DNA of 38,661 bases from Desulfobacteraceae bacterium. GTDB taxonomy: Bacteria > Desulfobacterota > Desulfobacteria > Desulfobacterales > Desulfosalsimonadaceae. Below, piece after piece: positions 14,978 to 23,989 of the stretch (positions are counted from its first letter, which is position 1; each line of letters begins with the position of its first letter). The notes under the pieces are model-generated. The model was not told the DNA's origin, ran no database searches, and worked only from the letters and a program-made list of their open reading frames with translations. Both the position numbers and the translations under genes were made by a program. The stretch covers positions 1 to 38,661 of the forward strand of contig QZJS01000046.1 in NCBI GenBank assembly GCA_003597945.1, in the 5' to 3' direction.

Positions 14978-15949
14978 ATGTTTATTCTGGGATTACAGGG
15001 AAGTCCCCGCAAGGCGGGAAATACGAACCATCTGCTGGAAACCTATCTGGCCGCGGCCGCCCAGCGCGGTGCTGTAACCGAACGGATTCAGGTGGCTCAG
15101 AAGGATATCCGGCCCTGCATCGGGTGCACCAACTGCGAAAGAAAAGGATTCTGTTCCATCCGCGACGACGACATGACCAAAGAGGTTTACGGCAAGCTGC
15201 GCCGGGCCGACGTGGTGGTGCTGGCCACGCCCATTTATTTTTACAATGCCACAGCGCAGTTAAAAACCGTCATCGACCGGAGCCAGACCCTCTGGGCCCG
15301 TAAATACAAACTGGGTCTGACAGACCCGGGCCGGCCCGACCGGAAAGGGGTGCTGCTGGCCGTGGGAGCCACCAAGGGGAAAAACCTGTTTGAAGGCATG
15401 AACCTGACGGCCAAGTACTTTTTTGATGCCGTGGGCGCTGATTTTTCCACCAGCCTGACCTACCGGCATATTGAAGACATCGGCGACATGGAAAAAAACA
15501 CCGCCATGATTGATGATGTGAACAGGGCGGTGGCCGGACTGTCCCCATTGCTGGAGCGGGAAAAGATCCTGTTCGTCTGCCGGGATAACGCGTCCCGAAG
15601 CCAGATGGCCGCTGTTTTTACGCAGTATCTGGCCGGAGCCAAAATTGAAGCCTTAAGCGCCGGGATCTCGCCGGCCGCTAAAGTTGATCCCGTCATGGAA
15701 CAGGTCATGGCCGAATCCGGTATGGATGCGGCCTTTCGACGTCCCCGCCTGATTGATGACGTGATCGCCGAAACTCCTCCGGACATGGTCATTACCATGG
15801 GATGCGCCGATGACTGCCCCGAGATCAAGGGGGCACAAATCGAAGAATGGGACCTGCCTGATGCCGCGGGCCGTTCCGAAGAAGAAGCCATGCGTTATGT
15901 GCGGGATGAAATCGAACAGCGGGTAAAACGCCTGATTGGAAAATTCTGA
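14978..15949 (+). CDS. Iron-sulfur flavoprotein fused to an ArsC-like (LMW phosphatase fold) domain
   Basis: A 323-residue two-domain protein. Residues 1-190 are an NADPH-dependent FMN reductase/Isf-type flavodoxin fold: GSPRKAGNT phosphate loop, and C47-x2-C50-x2-C53-x5-C59, the compact cysteine motif known to bind [4Fe-4S] in Methanosarcina iron-sulfur flavoprotein. Residues 196-323 are a low-molecular-weight phosphatase fold with the CX5R loop C201-RDNAS-R207 (VCRDNASRSQMA). The pair C276/C280 (MGCADDCP) and the EEWDLPDAAGR segment are typical of thiol-coupled arsenate reductases. The fusion suggests a flavin/FeS module re-reducing the ArsC disulfide, perhaps for arsenate or a protein thiol. 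No arsenical pump or ArsR is nearby. Confidence 0.88.
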   Translation: MFILGLQGSPRKAGNTNHLLETYLAAAAQRGAVTERIQVAQKDIRPCIGCTNCERKGFCSIRDDDMTKEVYGKLRRADVVVLATPIYFYNATAQLKTVIDRSQTLWARKYKLGLTDPGRPDRKGVLLAVGATKGKNLFEGMNLTAKYFFDAVGADFSTSLTYRHIEDIGDMEKNTAMIDDVNRAVAGLSPLLEREKILFVCRDNASRSQMAAVFTQYLAGAKIEALSAGISPAAKVDPVMEQVMAESGMDAAFRRPRLIDDVIAETPPDMVITMGCADDCPEIKGAQIEEWDLPDAAGRSEEEAMRYVRDEIEQRVKRLIGKF

Positions 15950-16038
15950 TATTCACTGAAAACCTGACGGTACAAACTTATTTTTGCCGGGCTTTTTAAC
16001 AACAACGATCAATAATAATCTTTAAGGAGGAATGCCGC

Positions 16039-16371
16039 ATGAAGATCGAAATCAACAAGAATCTGGTGGAATTCACACCGGAAAACGACGATGAAAAAAA
16101 GAAACTGGAGGCTCTTTGGAGGCTGATGGTGGATTGCGTGCGTTTCAGTAAGAAAATGGTGCCGGTAGGCGAATATATTCCGTCCAAGAACAACATGGCC
16201 CGGTTTGCCATCGAGGGTCTGAATACAACCGACAAGACCAAGGCATACCCGGAAGTCCATGTGGACAAGGACTGCCGTTGTTACTGCCAGACCTGCAACA
16301 AATATGTGGAGCTTAAAAAAGGCGACCAGATCCCCCCCTGCTGCGGCAGGCTGATGGAAGTTCTGGACTGA
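16039..16371 (+). CDS. Conserved hypothetical protein with C-terminal desulforedoxin-like cysteine motif
   Basis: A 110-residue protein with AAGGAGG before its ATG. Residues 1-72 are charged and helical with no recognised domain. The C-terminus has C83-QT-C86, fourteen residues, then C101-C102 followed by GRLMEVL. This CxxC-x14-CC-xxxM layout closely parallels the desulforedoxin domain of desulfoferrodoxin (C10/C13, C29/C30 in this window). A mononuclear Fe or Zn (Cys)4 site is therefore likely. C79 and C81 are extra. A terminator follows directly. Function is unknown; a redox or metal-sensing role is a guess. Confidence 0.75.
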   Translation: MKIEINKNLVEFTPENDDEKKKLEALWRLMVDCVRFSKKMVPVGEYIPSKNNMARFAIEGLNTTDKTKAYPEVHVDKDCRCYCQTCNKYVELKKGDQIPPCCGRLMEVLD

Positions 16372-16393
16372 TAAAAAAGGAATTAAGGCCGTT

Positions 16394-16440
16394 AAACGGC
16401 GGACAGGGAATCATCATGTTTTTCCCGTCCGCCGTTTTTT
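16394..16440 (+). terminator. Rho-independent terminator
   Basis: AAACGGCGGACAGGGAA (16394-16410) pairs with TTCCCGTCCGCCGTTT (16422-16437) with a single bulged A, followed by T residues to 16440. It ends the plus-strand run. Because the activase gene converges from the right at 16449, the stem may also help terminate minus-strand transcription. Confidence 0.85.
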
Positions 16441-16448
16441 ATTTCATT

Positions 16449-19400
16449 TCAAAGCAGGGTCTCATGAAAGCGCTTTACCTGGTGGATAAATGCTTCGATC
16501 CTTGTCTTTTCATTGGTTGTTTTTAATCCGTCATAGGTAATGGTCAGTATGGGAATCCCTTTATTGTCTTTTTGGAATTTTCGATAAATCGCCGCGGTAA
16601 CATTGCCATACAGACAGTTGAGTACGATGAGGTTGACGATGCCGCTGCAGTGGCCGAGTGCATACTCTTTGGCTTTTGCAATATTAATGGTCAGGATGGG
16701 CTCGATTGCCGGGTCGATATAAGGCGCAGTCATCCGGTTTCGACGGGCAGCGGACGGGGTATGAAAATCTTGATAAAAAGCGGCGCCGAAAATTTTTTCG
16801 ATCTTTTCTTTTTCATGCATTAAAAACGCTTTCCGAATGGAATAATATAATGCATTGATATATTTTTTTTCCTTTTGACGCAGCCCTGGATATGATTCGT
16901 TAAAATATATCAGGTAATCAGACGGGCTGGTGCCCACCCTGACTTCAACACCCAGAGATTCCATGACGTTGATGATGTCGTTATTCGCCCATGGGTTGAT
17001 ACAGCTGTAGAACTCCCCCACGATTCCCACACTGGGTTTCGGGATTCTGTCTACTTTGATTTCCTTCATTCTCTGGGCTGCCCGGTGAAGTCCGGGAAAA
17101 AACTTGCCGTGGAGAATACCGTCGACAATGTCCTGGATGGCTTTTGAAAACGCTCTATCCGATTCTCCCTTATTGACTTCATAAGGCCGGGTGTTTAATA
17201 ATTTTTTCATTAAAAAGTCAGACGCAATCCAGCCTTTCCACAGGTTGATCGAAAAGGTCATGCCGAATAATTTGGTGACATCGTCACGGAAGAACGAGCA
17301 CAAAGGGGCAATAACAGGGACCTGGAGGATGCCGAGCCGCTTGAGTACAAGCTTATGAGACAGGGCATACTGAGTCATGCGGCATGATCCGTCATAGTTC
17401 AGCATGAGAAAGGCCGAGGCATCCGGGTTGAAGCTGTTTGCCCGCGTCGCTTTTACCATGTCCCCGGTCAGCAGAATGTACGGGTGACACTCCCTTGATG
17501 TGGTATACTGTTTGCCGAGTTTCTGGGATTCGTCATCGGGCATGGGAAGCTGTCTGGCATTGAGACCGGCCGACATGACCGCTGCCTGCCAAATATCGGA
17601 AAGATAGGAGCCGTTGAAAATCAGAATTTCTTTTTTTAAGGCCGTTATTTTCCCGGACGGCTTTAAAAATCCATAGGTTGTGATGCCAGCGTGTGTGGCG
17701 ACACAAAGATCTTCTCCCGCGGCTGCCTGTTTTTGTATATCTTTTGGGCCCAGGGTATCCCAGAATGCTTCAATGCGCGTCACCAGCCCCGCATCCCCGC
17801 TGTGTTCATCAACTTCCAGAATAAGATAGGGTGAATCCTGCATGATTTCCTTGATATAATTAAAAGAAAATGCATCAGGACCGCACCCGTAATTGGTAAT
17901 CAGAACAGGAAACAGATTGTCTTGTGTCTTTGAAAACAGGAGGGCTCTTAACAGGGTTTGTTCATTTTTCCATACCAGGTTGGAAAAATGCGCCGGCAGG
18001 GTGATGCCGTCAAGATCGATAAAATCGTAAGGGATGGCTTTGATGCCGAGCTTTCTGAGCTTATAGGCCAGATTCAGGTTTAATGCAGGGTCAGCCAGAT
18101 TGTAGGGTTTGCCAAGGATCACCAGTGCTTTTTCATCTGCATGAAGTTCCTTAAAAAACTGTGTTCCTTTTTGATGCCGTTCAAGCGCGAACGTAGCCTG
18201 GGACGCTTCGGCTTTCACGATGGCGGATTTGATCAAGGCGGCCGGGGCCTTCAGTTTTTTCCCGATGAAAACCATCTGATCTTCCAGATTGCGGTAAATA
18301 TCGTCCATGAAAACGGTTGGAGTCAAAAATTTTTCCGATGCCTTGGATCCGAATGCGGCGATCATCATGGATCCAAAACCTTGAATATAGGGGCAGTTAA
18401 AGCTTCTCAAGGTGTCCTTGTGCGGATTTTCAAGATCGATGATGACCGGAAGCAGCAGATAATCCACTCCTTTATCAAGCAATTCAATGATGTGCCCGTA
18501 TGCAATTTTGACGGGATAGCAGGTTTCGGAAAGCACTTTTTCAAGACCCCGGTGGATCAATCCGGTGGTGCTTGCACCGGAAACCGCGATATTGATATCC
18601 AGACCGGTCAAAAACGCATGCCACAGAGGCAGGAGCTCATGGAACATCAAAATGTTCGGAATGCCAACCACAGGACGGTTTTTAACGGGCGGCAGATGTT
18701 GCGGAGCCAGGCGCGCCGCTATTTTTTTCCGGTGGGAAAACAGATCCGGTTGTTTTGACGCATAAAAGGGCCCGTTTTCATTCGCCGCGTCTTGTTCCCG
18801 GGAAATATCATACCGTTCGCAAATTCCACCGGAAAAAAGGGTGGTTCCGTTATTGATGGTTATTTTTTTGATATCACAATGATTCGGGCATGATTTACAG
18901 ATAAATGAACTGATCCGGTAGTCGTTGTTTTTAATATCAAAGCCTTTGAACCGGGTTTTTTCTTTTGTCTTCCCATACTGTTTTTGCGCGATAATGGCCG
19001 CTCCATAGGCTCCGGTCAGCCCATGCTCCTCAGGCACATAAATGTTTTTTTCCAAAATGTTTTCAAAGGCGGATGCAACAGACCGGTTGCCGGCAACCCC
19101 CCCCTGGAAGCATATGGTGTTTCCTATTTTATTATTGACCACCACTTTTTCCATGAAGTTATTCGCAATGGAATAGGCCAGTCCGGCCAGAAGATCTTCC
19201 TTTAACGCACCTGTCTGTTGATGATGAATCAGATCCGACTCCATGAAAACCGTGCATTTTGTGCCAAGATTCACCGGTGCTCTTGATAAAACCGCGCAGG
19301 CGCTGAATTCATCGTTGATACTGACATGGAGCCGCCCGGCTTGCTCCTGAAGGAATGACCCGGTTCCGGCGGCACACACTTTATTCATTTCAAAATGAGT

Positions 19401-20729
19401 CACGGCGCCGTTGTTTATACAAATAAATTTTGAGTCCTGACCGCCGATTTCGATGACCGTATCCACTTGCGGGTTGATATCGATGGCTGCCGCTGACTGG
19501 GCGGTGATTTCATTTACAATGGTATCGGCGCCGATGAGTTCGCCAATGAAATAGCGGCCGCTCCCGGTGATGCCGACATGGTTGATCCGGATATCAGAGG
19601 GCAAGTCGCTGCTGAAGGTTTCAAATGCGCTTTTAAGAGAATCAATCATGCCGCCCTTTTTGAGCTGATAGAGCCGGGCGATTCTGTTTTTGTTTTCATC
19701 AATAAGAATAAGGTTGATGCTTGAAGCGCCGATATCCACACCGGCATAACAATTTTGAAGCGACTCTTTTGGATATGATGTTCCGGCGGATTCCAGCGTC
19801 ATGGAAGGTTTTTGGGATGTCAAGGGTAACAGGCCGCCGCCGTCGGCCTGTTTTTTTCCGGTCTTTTCATAAAGGCGGCGGGTCAATCGTTTTCTTGCAT
19901 CCGCCAGGTTAAACGGGGCGCCCATGCGGGTTTCCATCACGTTTAATGCGGCGCCGACGGCTCCCATTATCTTATAATGCACGGGGATAATCAGTTCGCC
20001 TTTTTTAAGGTTTAAAAGCGACTCAAAGGCTTTTACCACGCCTTTGTTGGCGGCCACGCCTCCCTGGAATACAACAGGCTTTTTGATCTGTCTCCCCCTG
20101 ACAAGATTGCTCAGGTAGTTCCGGGCCAGAGAATAACATAACCCGGCAATAATATCTTTGAGCGGGACGCCGTCCTGCTGGAGATGGGTCATGTCGGATT
20201 TGGCAAATACGCTGCAGCGCCCGGCTATGACGGAAGGCTTTTTTGACTCAAGAGCCAGGGCGCTGAATTCCTTATCAATTGAAATACCTAAACGCAGCGC
20301 CTGTTGGTCAAGAAATGAGCCGGTACCGGCAGCGCAGACTTCATTCAGTGCATGATCCGTTAGTATGGCGGCCCGGGTCAGCGGGTCATGGTCAAAAAAC
20401 ATTATCTTTGAATCCTGTCCGCCGATTTCAATGACCGTTTTGACCTCTGGATGGAAAAACGCAGTTGCCCGCGCCTGGGTGATGATTTCATTTTCCGTGT
20501 GGATAGCTAAAAGCGTTGCCAGAAAATCCTTTCCGCTTCCCGTGGCCGCCGCCCCTTCAAAACGGGAAAAATCAGATGGGATTTTTGAAAACGCATTTAG
20601 CAGGGTGGTAAGAGGCTGACCATTAGTACGTTCATAAACATGATGAACAAGGCTGGCTTTTTCATCAATAACGGCAATATTCAAACTGACGGAACCAATA
20701 TCGATTCCCATGAAATATGCTGACGTCAT
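16449..20729 (-). CDS. Acyl-CoA dehydratase activase, double ATPase plus DUF2229 fusion
   Basis: A 1426-residue protein with two tandem ASKHA ATPase domains of the BadF/BcrA/HgdC type. Residues about 1-265 contain GIDIGSVSLN, EIGGQDSKIM, CAAGTGSFLDQQ and GRCSVFAKSD. Residues about 325-590 contain GVDIGASSIN, EIGGQDSKFI, CAAGTGSFLQEQ and GTKCTVFMESD. Each copy keeps both cysteines that ligate the interdomain [4Fe-4S] cluster of HgdC. A cysteine patch CKSCPNHC follows, then a long DUF2229/HgdB-like region with NYGCGPD, SRECHPYI and FYSCINPWAN. Family members use ATP to fire low-potential electrons into dehydratases or double-cubane proteins; here the target is unknown. It lies 36 bases after the OleA-like gene. 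Base composition looks more AT-rich than the neighbours. Confidence 0.92.
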   Translation of the reverse strand: MTSAYFMGIDIGSVSLNIAVIDEKASLVHHVYERTNGQPLTTLLNAFSKIPSDFSRFEGAAATGSGKDFLATLLAIHTENEIITQARATAFFHPEVKTVIEIGGQDSKIMFFDHDPLTRAAILTDHALNEVCAAGTGSFLDQQALRLGISIDKEFSALALESKKPSVIAGRCSVFAKSDMTHLQQDGVPLKDIIAGLCYSLARNYLSNLVRGRQIKKPVVFQGGVAANKGVVKAFESLLNLKKGELIIPVHYKIMGAVGAALNVMETRMGAPFNLADARKRLTRRLYEKTGKKQADGGGLLPLTSQKPSMTLESAGTSYPKESLQNCYAGVDIGASSINLILIDENKNRIARLYQLKKGGMIDSLKSAFETFSSDLPSDIRINHVGITGSGRYFIGELIGADTIVNEITAQSAAAIDINPQVDTVIEIGGQDSKFICINNGAVTHFEMNKVCAAGTGSFLQEQAGRLHVSINDEFSACAVLSRAPVNLGTKCTVFMESDLIHHQQTGALKEDLLAGLAYSIANNFMEKVVVNNKIGNTICFQGGVAGNRSVASAFENILEKNIYVPEEHGLTGAYGAAIIAQKQYGKTKEKTRFKGFDIKNNDYRISSFICKSCPNHCDIKKITINNGTTLFSGGICERYDISREQDAANENGPFYASKQPDLFSHRKKIAARLAPQHLPPVKNRPVVGIPNILMFHELLPLWHAFLTGLDINIAVSGASTTGLIHRGLEKVLSETCYPVKIAYGHIIELLDKGVDYLLLPVIIDLENPHKDTLRSFNCPYIQGFGSMMIAAFGSKASEKFLTPTVFMDDIYRNLEDQMVFIGKKLKAPAALIKSAIVKAEASQATFALERHQKGTQFFKELHADEKALVILGKPYNLADPALNLNLAYKLRKLGIKAIPYDFIDLDGITLPAHFSNLVWKNEQTLLRALLFSKTQDNLFPVLITNYGCGPDAFSFNYIKEIMQDSPYLILEVDEHSGDAGLVTRIEAFWDTLGPKDIQKQAAAGEDLCVATHAGITTYGFLKPSGKITALKKEILIFNGSYLSDIWQAAVMSAGLNARQLPMPDDESQKLGKQYTTSRECHPYILLTGDMVKATRANSFNPDASAFLMLNYDGSCRMTQYALSHKLVLKRLGILQVPVIAPLCSFFRDDVTKLFGMTFSINLWKGWIASDFLMKKLLNTRPYEVNKGESDRAFSKAIQDIVDGILHGKFFPGLHRAAQRMKEIKVDRIPKPSVGIVGEFYSCINPWANNDIINVMESLGVEVRVGTSPSDYLIYFNESYPGLRQKEKKYINALYYSIRKAFLMHEKEKIEKIFGAAFYQDFHTPSAARRNRMTAPYIDPAIEPILTINIAKAKEYALGHCSGIVNLIVLNCLYGNVTAAIYRKFQKDNKGIPILTITYDGLKTTNEKTRIEAFIHQVKRFHETLL

Positions 20730-20765
20730 GCTTACCTTGGTTTAGGGCTATCAACCGGCACGATC

Positions 20766-21782
20766 CTACCAGACCATCTTCATCATCGAGCAGTTGATGC
20801 CACTGCCCATGCCCATCAGCGCAATCTGGTCGCCCTTTTTGATGCGCCCGGCAGCGACCGCCTTCGCCAGTGTAATCGGCAGCGAGGCGGGACCGACGTT
20901 GCCGAACTCCTCAAATGTGGTGAAGACCTTTGACATGTCCAGGTTTAACCGCGCGCAGAGTTTCTTGGTGTTCGACTTGCTGACCTGGTGCAGGATATAA
21001 TGGTCCAGTTTGTCTATTTCCCAGCCGATCTCGCTGATAGAGCGTTCGAGGGTTTTCGCCGCGACATCGATACCGGCGATGAGCAGACTCTTGGCGTCAG
21101 TGACCATCTTGTCGGGCAGACCCAGGCAGAGGCGGTTATGTTGTGTAGCGGCAACAGTGACCCCCCCGTAAAAGGGGTGTCCGTCTGGAATCAGGTCGGA
21201 ACGTCCGACGACCATCGCCGCGGCGCCCGAGCCGAGCGTAAGGGTCGAAAAACTTGAGTTGAACACTTCCGGCGGTGTATTCTTGTCGAGCAGGCGCTCG
21301 ATCGTCTTTTCTATTACGTAGCGACTCCCCTCTCCGTCGACGATCAGACCGTAATCGACCTGATTACGCTCGATCATATTGCCGATGATCTGCATCGCGT
21401 TCAGAAAAGCGAGACAGGCGTTGCCGACATCGAAGTTGAAACAGTGATCGCTCAGGCCGAGAGAGCCGTGCACGAGAGCGGCAACAGCAGGTTCGATGTA
21501 ATCCTTACAGACGCTCGTGCTGATCAGCACGCCGATCCGGTCTTTGTCGATGCCCGCCTCGGAGATCGCCCTCTTACCCGCGAGGGCGGCAACCTCGCTC
21601 GGCTGAACCCCCTCATCCCAGAAACGGCGGGCCTTGATGCCGGTGAGACCTTCGAGCAGACCCTTTTCAACACCAAACATCGACAATATCGGTTCTAACA
21701 TATCCTCGATATCGGATGAGGTAACGCGGTGCGGTGCATCCTCACAAACGATCGACGCTACTGAAACGTTGTCAAAAAACAC
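20766..21782 (-). CDS. OleA-like beta-ketoacyl-ACP synthase III (thiolase superfamily)
   Basis: A condensing enzyme of 338 residues. Catalytic residues are C123 (DVGNACLAF), H265 (ILHQVSKSN) and N295 (EFGNVGPAS). E97 (CKDYIEPAVA) lies exactly 26 residues before the catalytic cysteine, matching E117/C143 of Xanthomonas OleA, which joins two acyl-CoA chains head to head. The N-terminus FFDNVSVAS and the end GMGSGINCSM also match OleA. The frame extends to GTG 21905, but GTG 21782 is preferred: AAGGA lies 7 bases upstream and the protein then starts where OleA does. No OleB, OleC or OleD gene is in the window; the operon partner is the activase instead. Confidence 0.88.
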   Translation of the reverse strand: MFFDNVSVASIVCEDAPHRVTSSDIEDMLEPILSMFGVEKGLLEGLTGIKARRFWDEGVQPSEVAALAGKRAISEAGIDKDRIGVLISTSVCKDYIEPAVAALVHGSLGLSDHCFNFDVGNACLAFLNAMQIIGNMIERNQVDYGLIVDGEGSRYVIEKTIERLLDKNTPPEVFNSSFSTLTLGSGAAAMVVGRSDLIPDGHPFYGGVTVAATQHNRLCLGLPDKMVTDAKSLLIAGIDVAAKTLERSISEIGWEIDKLDHYILHQVSKSNTKKLCARLNLDMSKVFTTFEEFGNVGPASLPITLAKAVAAGRIKKGDQIALMGMGSGINCSMMKMVW

Positions 21783-22117
21783 AAACCGATCCTTTCCTGC
21801 TGCCGTATTCGGTGTTATGGTTGAATTCTGGGCTGATGGTTCCCTATACGGACTAACCTTCAGCCCAACGCTTTTTAAAAGTGCGGGAATATAACAAGGT
21901 CTCACCGAAGTGTCAAAAAGATTATCTTCGGCCTCTATTTAAGTTGCGCCAGCCGGTCCAAAGCTTCAAGGGTTTTGATGAGGCACTCTTTTATTTGTCT
22001 TTTTATCCGGCGTTTGACCAATGGCCCGGATACGTGATACAAAAAAAATGTTATATTTTCGTATCCCGATTTTAGCCGCCGTGCGGACCAGGAAAAAAGT
22101 TTGATGGAGAGACGGCC
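21783..22117. other. Divergent intergenic region between the OleA-like gene and the M50 protease
   Basis: About 335 bases without a supported gene. The part up to 21905 is open in frame with the OleA-like gene but is probably untranslated. A minus-strand frame at 21935-22132 encodes a basic helical peptide (KRRIKRQIKECLIKTLEALD) with no clear ribosome site. An inverted repeat GGATACG/CGTATCC spans about 22034-22072. No strong promoter was identified. Confidence 0.45.
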
Positions 22118-23245
22118 ATGTTTGGAAAACAATTGCGGATATTTCAGTTGATGGGGTTTGAGGTCAAGATCGACCTGAGCTGGATCATCATCGCCCTGCT
22201 GGTTACCTGGTCCCTTTCCGTGGGATACTTCCCTCAGAAATATTTAAATTACAGCACCCAGACCTACTGGCTCATGGGTCTTGCCGGCGCGGCCGGGCTT
22301 TTCATGTCCATCATCGCCCATGAAATGGCCCATTCCGTCATTGCCCGCGGTTACGGCATTCCCATCCGGGGGATCACCCTGTTTCTGTTCGGCGGGGTGG
22401 CTGAGATGGAAGAAGAACCCAAAGGCGCAAAGGACGAATTCGTCATGGCCGTCATGGGACCCATATCCTCCGGTCTGATCGCCGCGGCCTGCTACGGCCT
22501 GTTTTTGCTTGGCCGGCATGTGGGATGGCCCTATGCGGTGGGCGGCGTTGTGCTTTATCTGGCCATGATCAACGGCCTTCTGGCGGTCTTTAATCTGGTG
22601 CCCGCCTTTCCCCTGGATGGCGGCCGGATGCTGAGGGCCGCCCTCTGGCAAATCAAGGGCAACCTAAAGTGGGCTACCCGTGTCTCGGCGGGCATCGGTT
22701 TTGGCTTCGGCCTGTTTTTAATTATCTACGGCGTGTTTCATTTCATCACCGGGCATTTTATCGTCGGCATGTGGTGGTTTCTTATCGGTATGTTTCTTAA
22801 AAACGCGGCCGAAGCCTCCTATCAGCAGCTCATCACCCTGCGGACCCTGGAAGGCGAGCCCCTGCGGCGTTTCATGAACACCAGCCCGGTCACGGTGCCG
22901 CCGGATCTCACCATCGACAGACTTGTGGAAGATTATATCTACACGTATCATCACAAATTCTTTCCCGTGGTCGCCGACGGTCGGCTCACCGGATGCATCG
23001 CCACCCGTCGGATCAAAGAGATCCCCAGGGACCAATGGCCCGCAACCACCGTGGCCGACGTGGCCGAAACCTGCAACCCGGACAATACCATCGGCCCGGA
23101 CGCCGACGCCACCGAAGCCCTTTCCAAAATGCGCCGCACCAATTCCGGCCGACTCATGGTCGCAGACCACGACCGCCTGCTCGGCATCGTCTCCTTAAAA
23201 GACATGATGGCGTTTTTATCGTTGAAAATCGAGCTGGAGTCATGA
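22118..23245 (+). CDS. Site-2 protease family (M50) membrane metalloprotease with CBS domains
   Basis: A 375-residue intramembrane zinc protease of the SpoIVFB/Rip-like group. Zinc ligands are H68-E-M-A-H72 (IAHEMAHSVIARG) and D167 (NLVPAFPLDGGRMLRA). About six membrane segments occupy residues 10-230. A tandem CBS pair follows (about 245-375, including TVPPDLTIDRLVEDYIYTYH and GIVSLKDMMAFL), expected to bind adenine nucleotides and gate activity. Such proteases release membrane-tethered regulators or clear membrane proteins; the substrate here is unknown. The ATG is preceded by GATGGAGAGA. Expression may be linked to the two membrane-associated proteins downstream only loosely. Confidence 0.9.
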   Translation: MFGKQLRIFQLMGFEVKIDLSWIIIALLVTWSLSVGYFPQKYLNYSTQTYWLMGLAGAAGLFMSIIAHEMAHSVIARGYGIPIRGITLFLFGGVAEMEEEPKGAKDEFVMAVMGPISSGLIAAACYGLFLLGRHVGWPYAVGGVVLYLAMINGLLAVFNLVPAFPLDGGRMLRAALWQIKGNLKWATRVSAGIGFGFGLFLIIYGVFHFITGHFIVGMWWFLIGMFLKNAAEASYQQLITLRTLEGEPLRRFMNTSPVTVPPDLTIDRLVEDYIYTYHHKFFPVVADGRLTGCIATRRIKEIPRDQWPATTVADVAETCNPDNTIGPDADATEALSKMRRTNSGRLMVADHDRLLGIVSLKDMMAFLSLKIELES

Positions 23246-23379
23246 TTTTTAAAGTTCTCTGTTCGCCGGCAATAATGCCGCGAATAATGATCTGGAACAC
23301 GACATTGATATGGAAAAGAAGCGGCAATTCATCTGCATCATGTTTCCGCCCATGGATTCGAGCGTGAAAGGAGCCGGCA

Positions 23380-23982
23380 TTGTCCCAAAATTACGAAGAG
23401 CAACGCGCGCTGATCTGGAATCGGGAGCAGATATTTGCCTACGAATTGGCCACGCTGTTGATTCAAAAGCCGAAGGTGACGGTCTGGATGCTGATGCTTC
23501 CGCTGCTGTTTCTTTTTTTTATGCAGGACCTGAAAAAATACAAGGCCGGCATCCGCGGCTTTGCGGACGGATTTCTGGAAAACAAGAGAATCGCGTTGGA
23601 TCTGGCGTTCAAAGCGCTCCGGGATGGCGCTTTTCTGGGCCGGGTTCTGGAGGATTTTGCAGCCGGTTCCAGGTCGGAATCAGCCGGCCATTCCGACCTG
23701 GTTGAAAGCCAACTGGGGGAAGTCGCATTCCTGGCCGCCCACTATCAGCGACTGATGATGGAAAAAGGCCTCAGTTATGAGGCCTTAGTGCAAAAAGCCT
23801 ACGGCACGGCCGGGCAATACCATCAGTTTTTAGACAAGCTCTTCGATCTGGAGGATGCGGTTCTTGAGGCTGCTTTCCAGGTACAGGAGCCGGATGCGGA
23901 CGGGCGTGCGCTGGCCGGAAAAATGCGGTCGGCGGCCCGCCGGATGCGCCGGGAAGCCGGAGACAGGATTTTTCAGGCTTAA
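23380..23982 (+). CDS. Hypothetical membrane-anchored protein (TTG start)
   Basis: A 200-residue protein starting at TTG 23380, six bases after GAAAGGAG. It has one hydrophobic segment at about residues 33-48 (TVWMLMLPLLFLFFM) and otherwise helical, charged sequence (KYKAGIRGFADGFLENKRIA and LGEVAFLAAHYQRLMMEKGL). The C-terminal helix is arginine-rich (KMRSAARRMRREAGDR). This looks like a bitopic protein with a large cytoplasmic or periplasmic helical domain. No family was recognised. It ends 7 bases before the convergent small membrane gene, which leaves no room for a terminator between them. Confidence 0.65.
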   Translation: MSQNYEEQRALIWNREQIFAYELATLLIQKPKVTVWMLMLPLLFLFFMQDLKKYKAGIRGFADGFLENKRIALDLAFKALRDGAFLGRVLEDFAAGSRSESAGHSDLVESQLGEVAFLAAHYQRLMMEKGLSYEALVQKAYGTAGQYHQFLDKLFDLEDAVLEAAFQVQEPDADGRALAGKMRSAARRMRREAGDRIFQA

Positions 23983-23989
23983 CGCAGCT

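Noticed and set aside
21783-21905. 41-residue N-terminal extension of the OleA-like enzyme
   Set aside because: The GTG at 21905 has no ribosome site and the added residues do not match family members, whereas GTG 21782 has AAGGA at 7 bases and gives the family N-terminus.
21935-22132. Minus-strand frame encoding a 65-residue basic peptide
   Set aside because: No clear ribosome site and no family. It overlaps the start of the well-supported protease gene. Kept only as a remark on the intergenic region.
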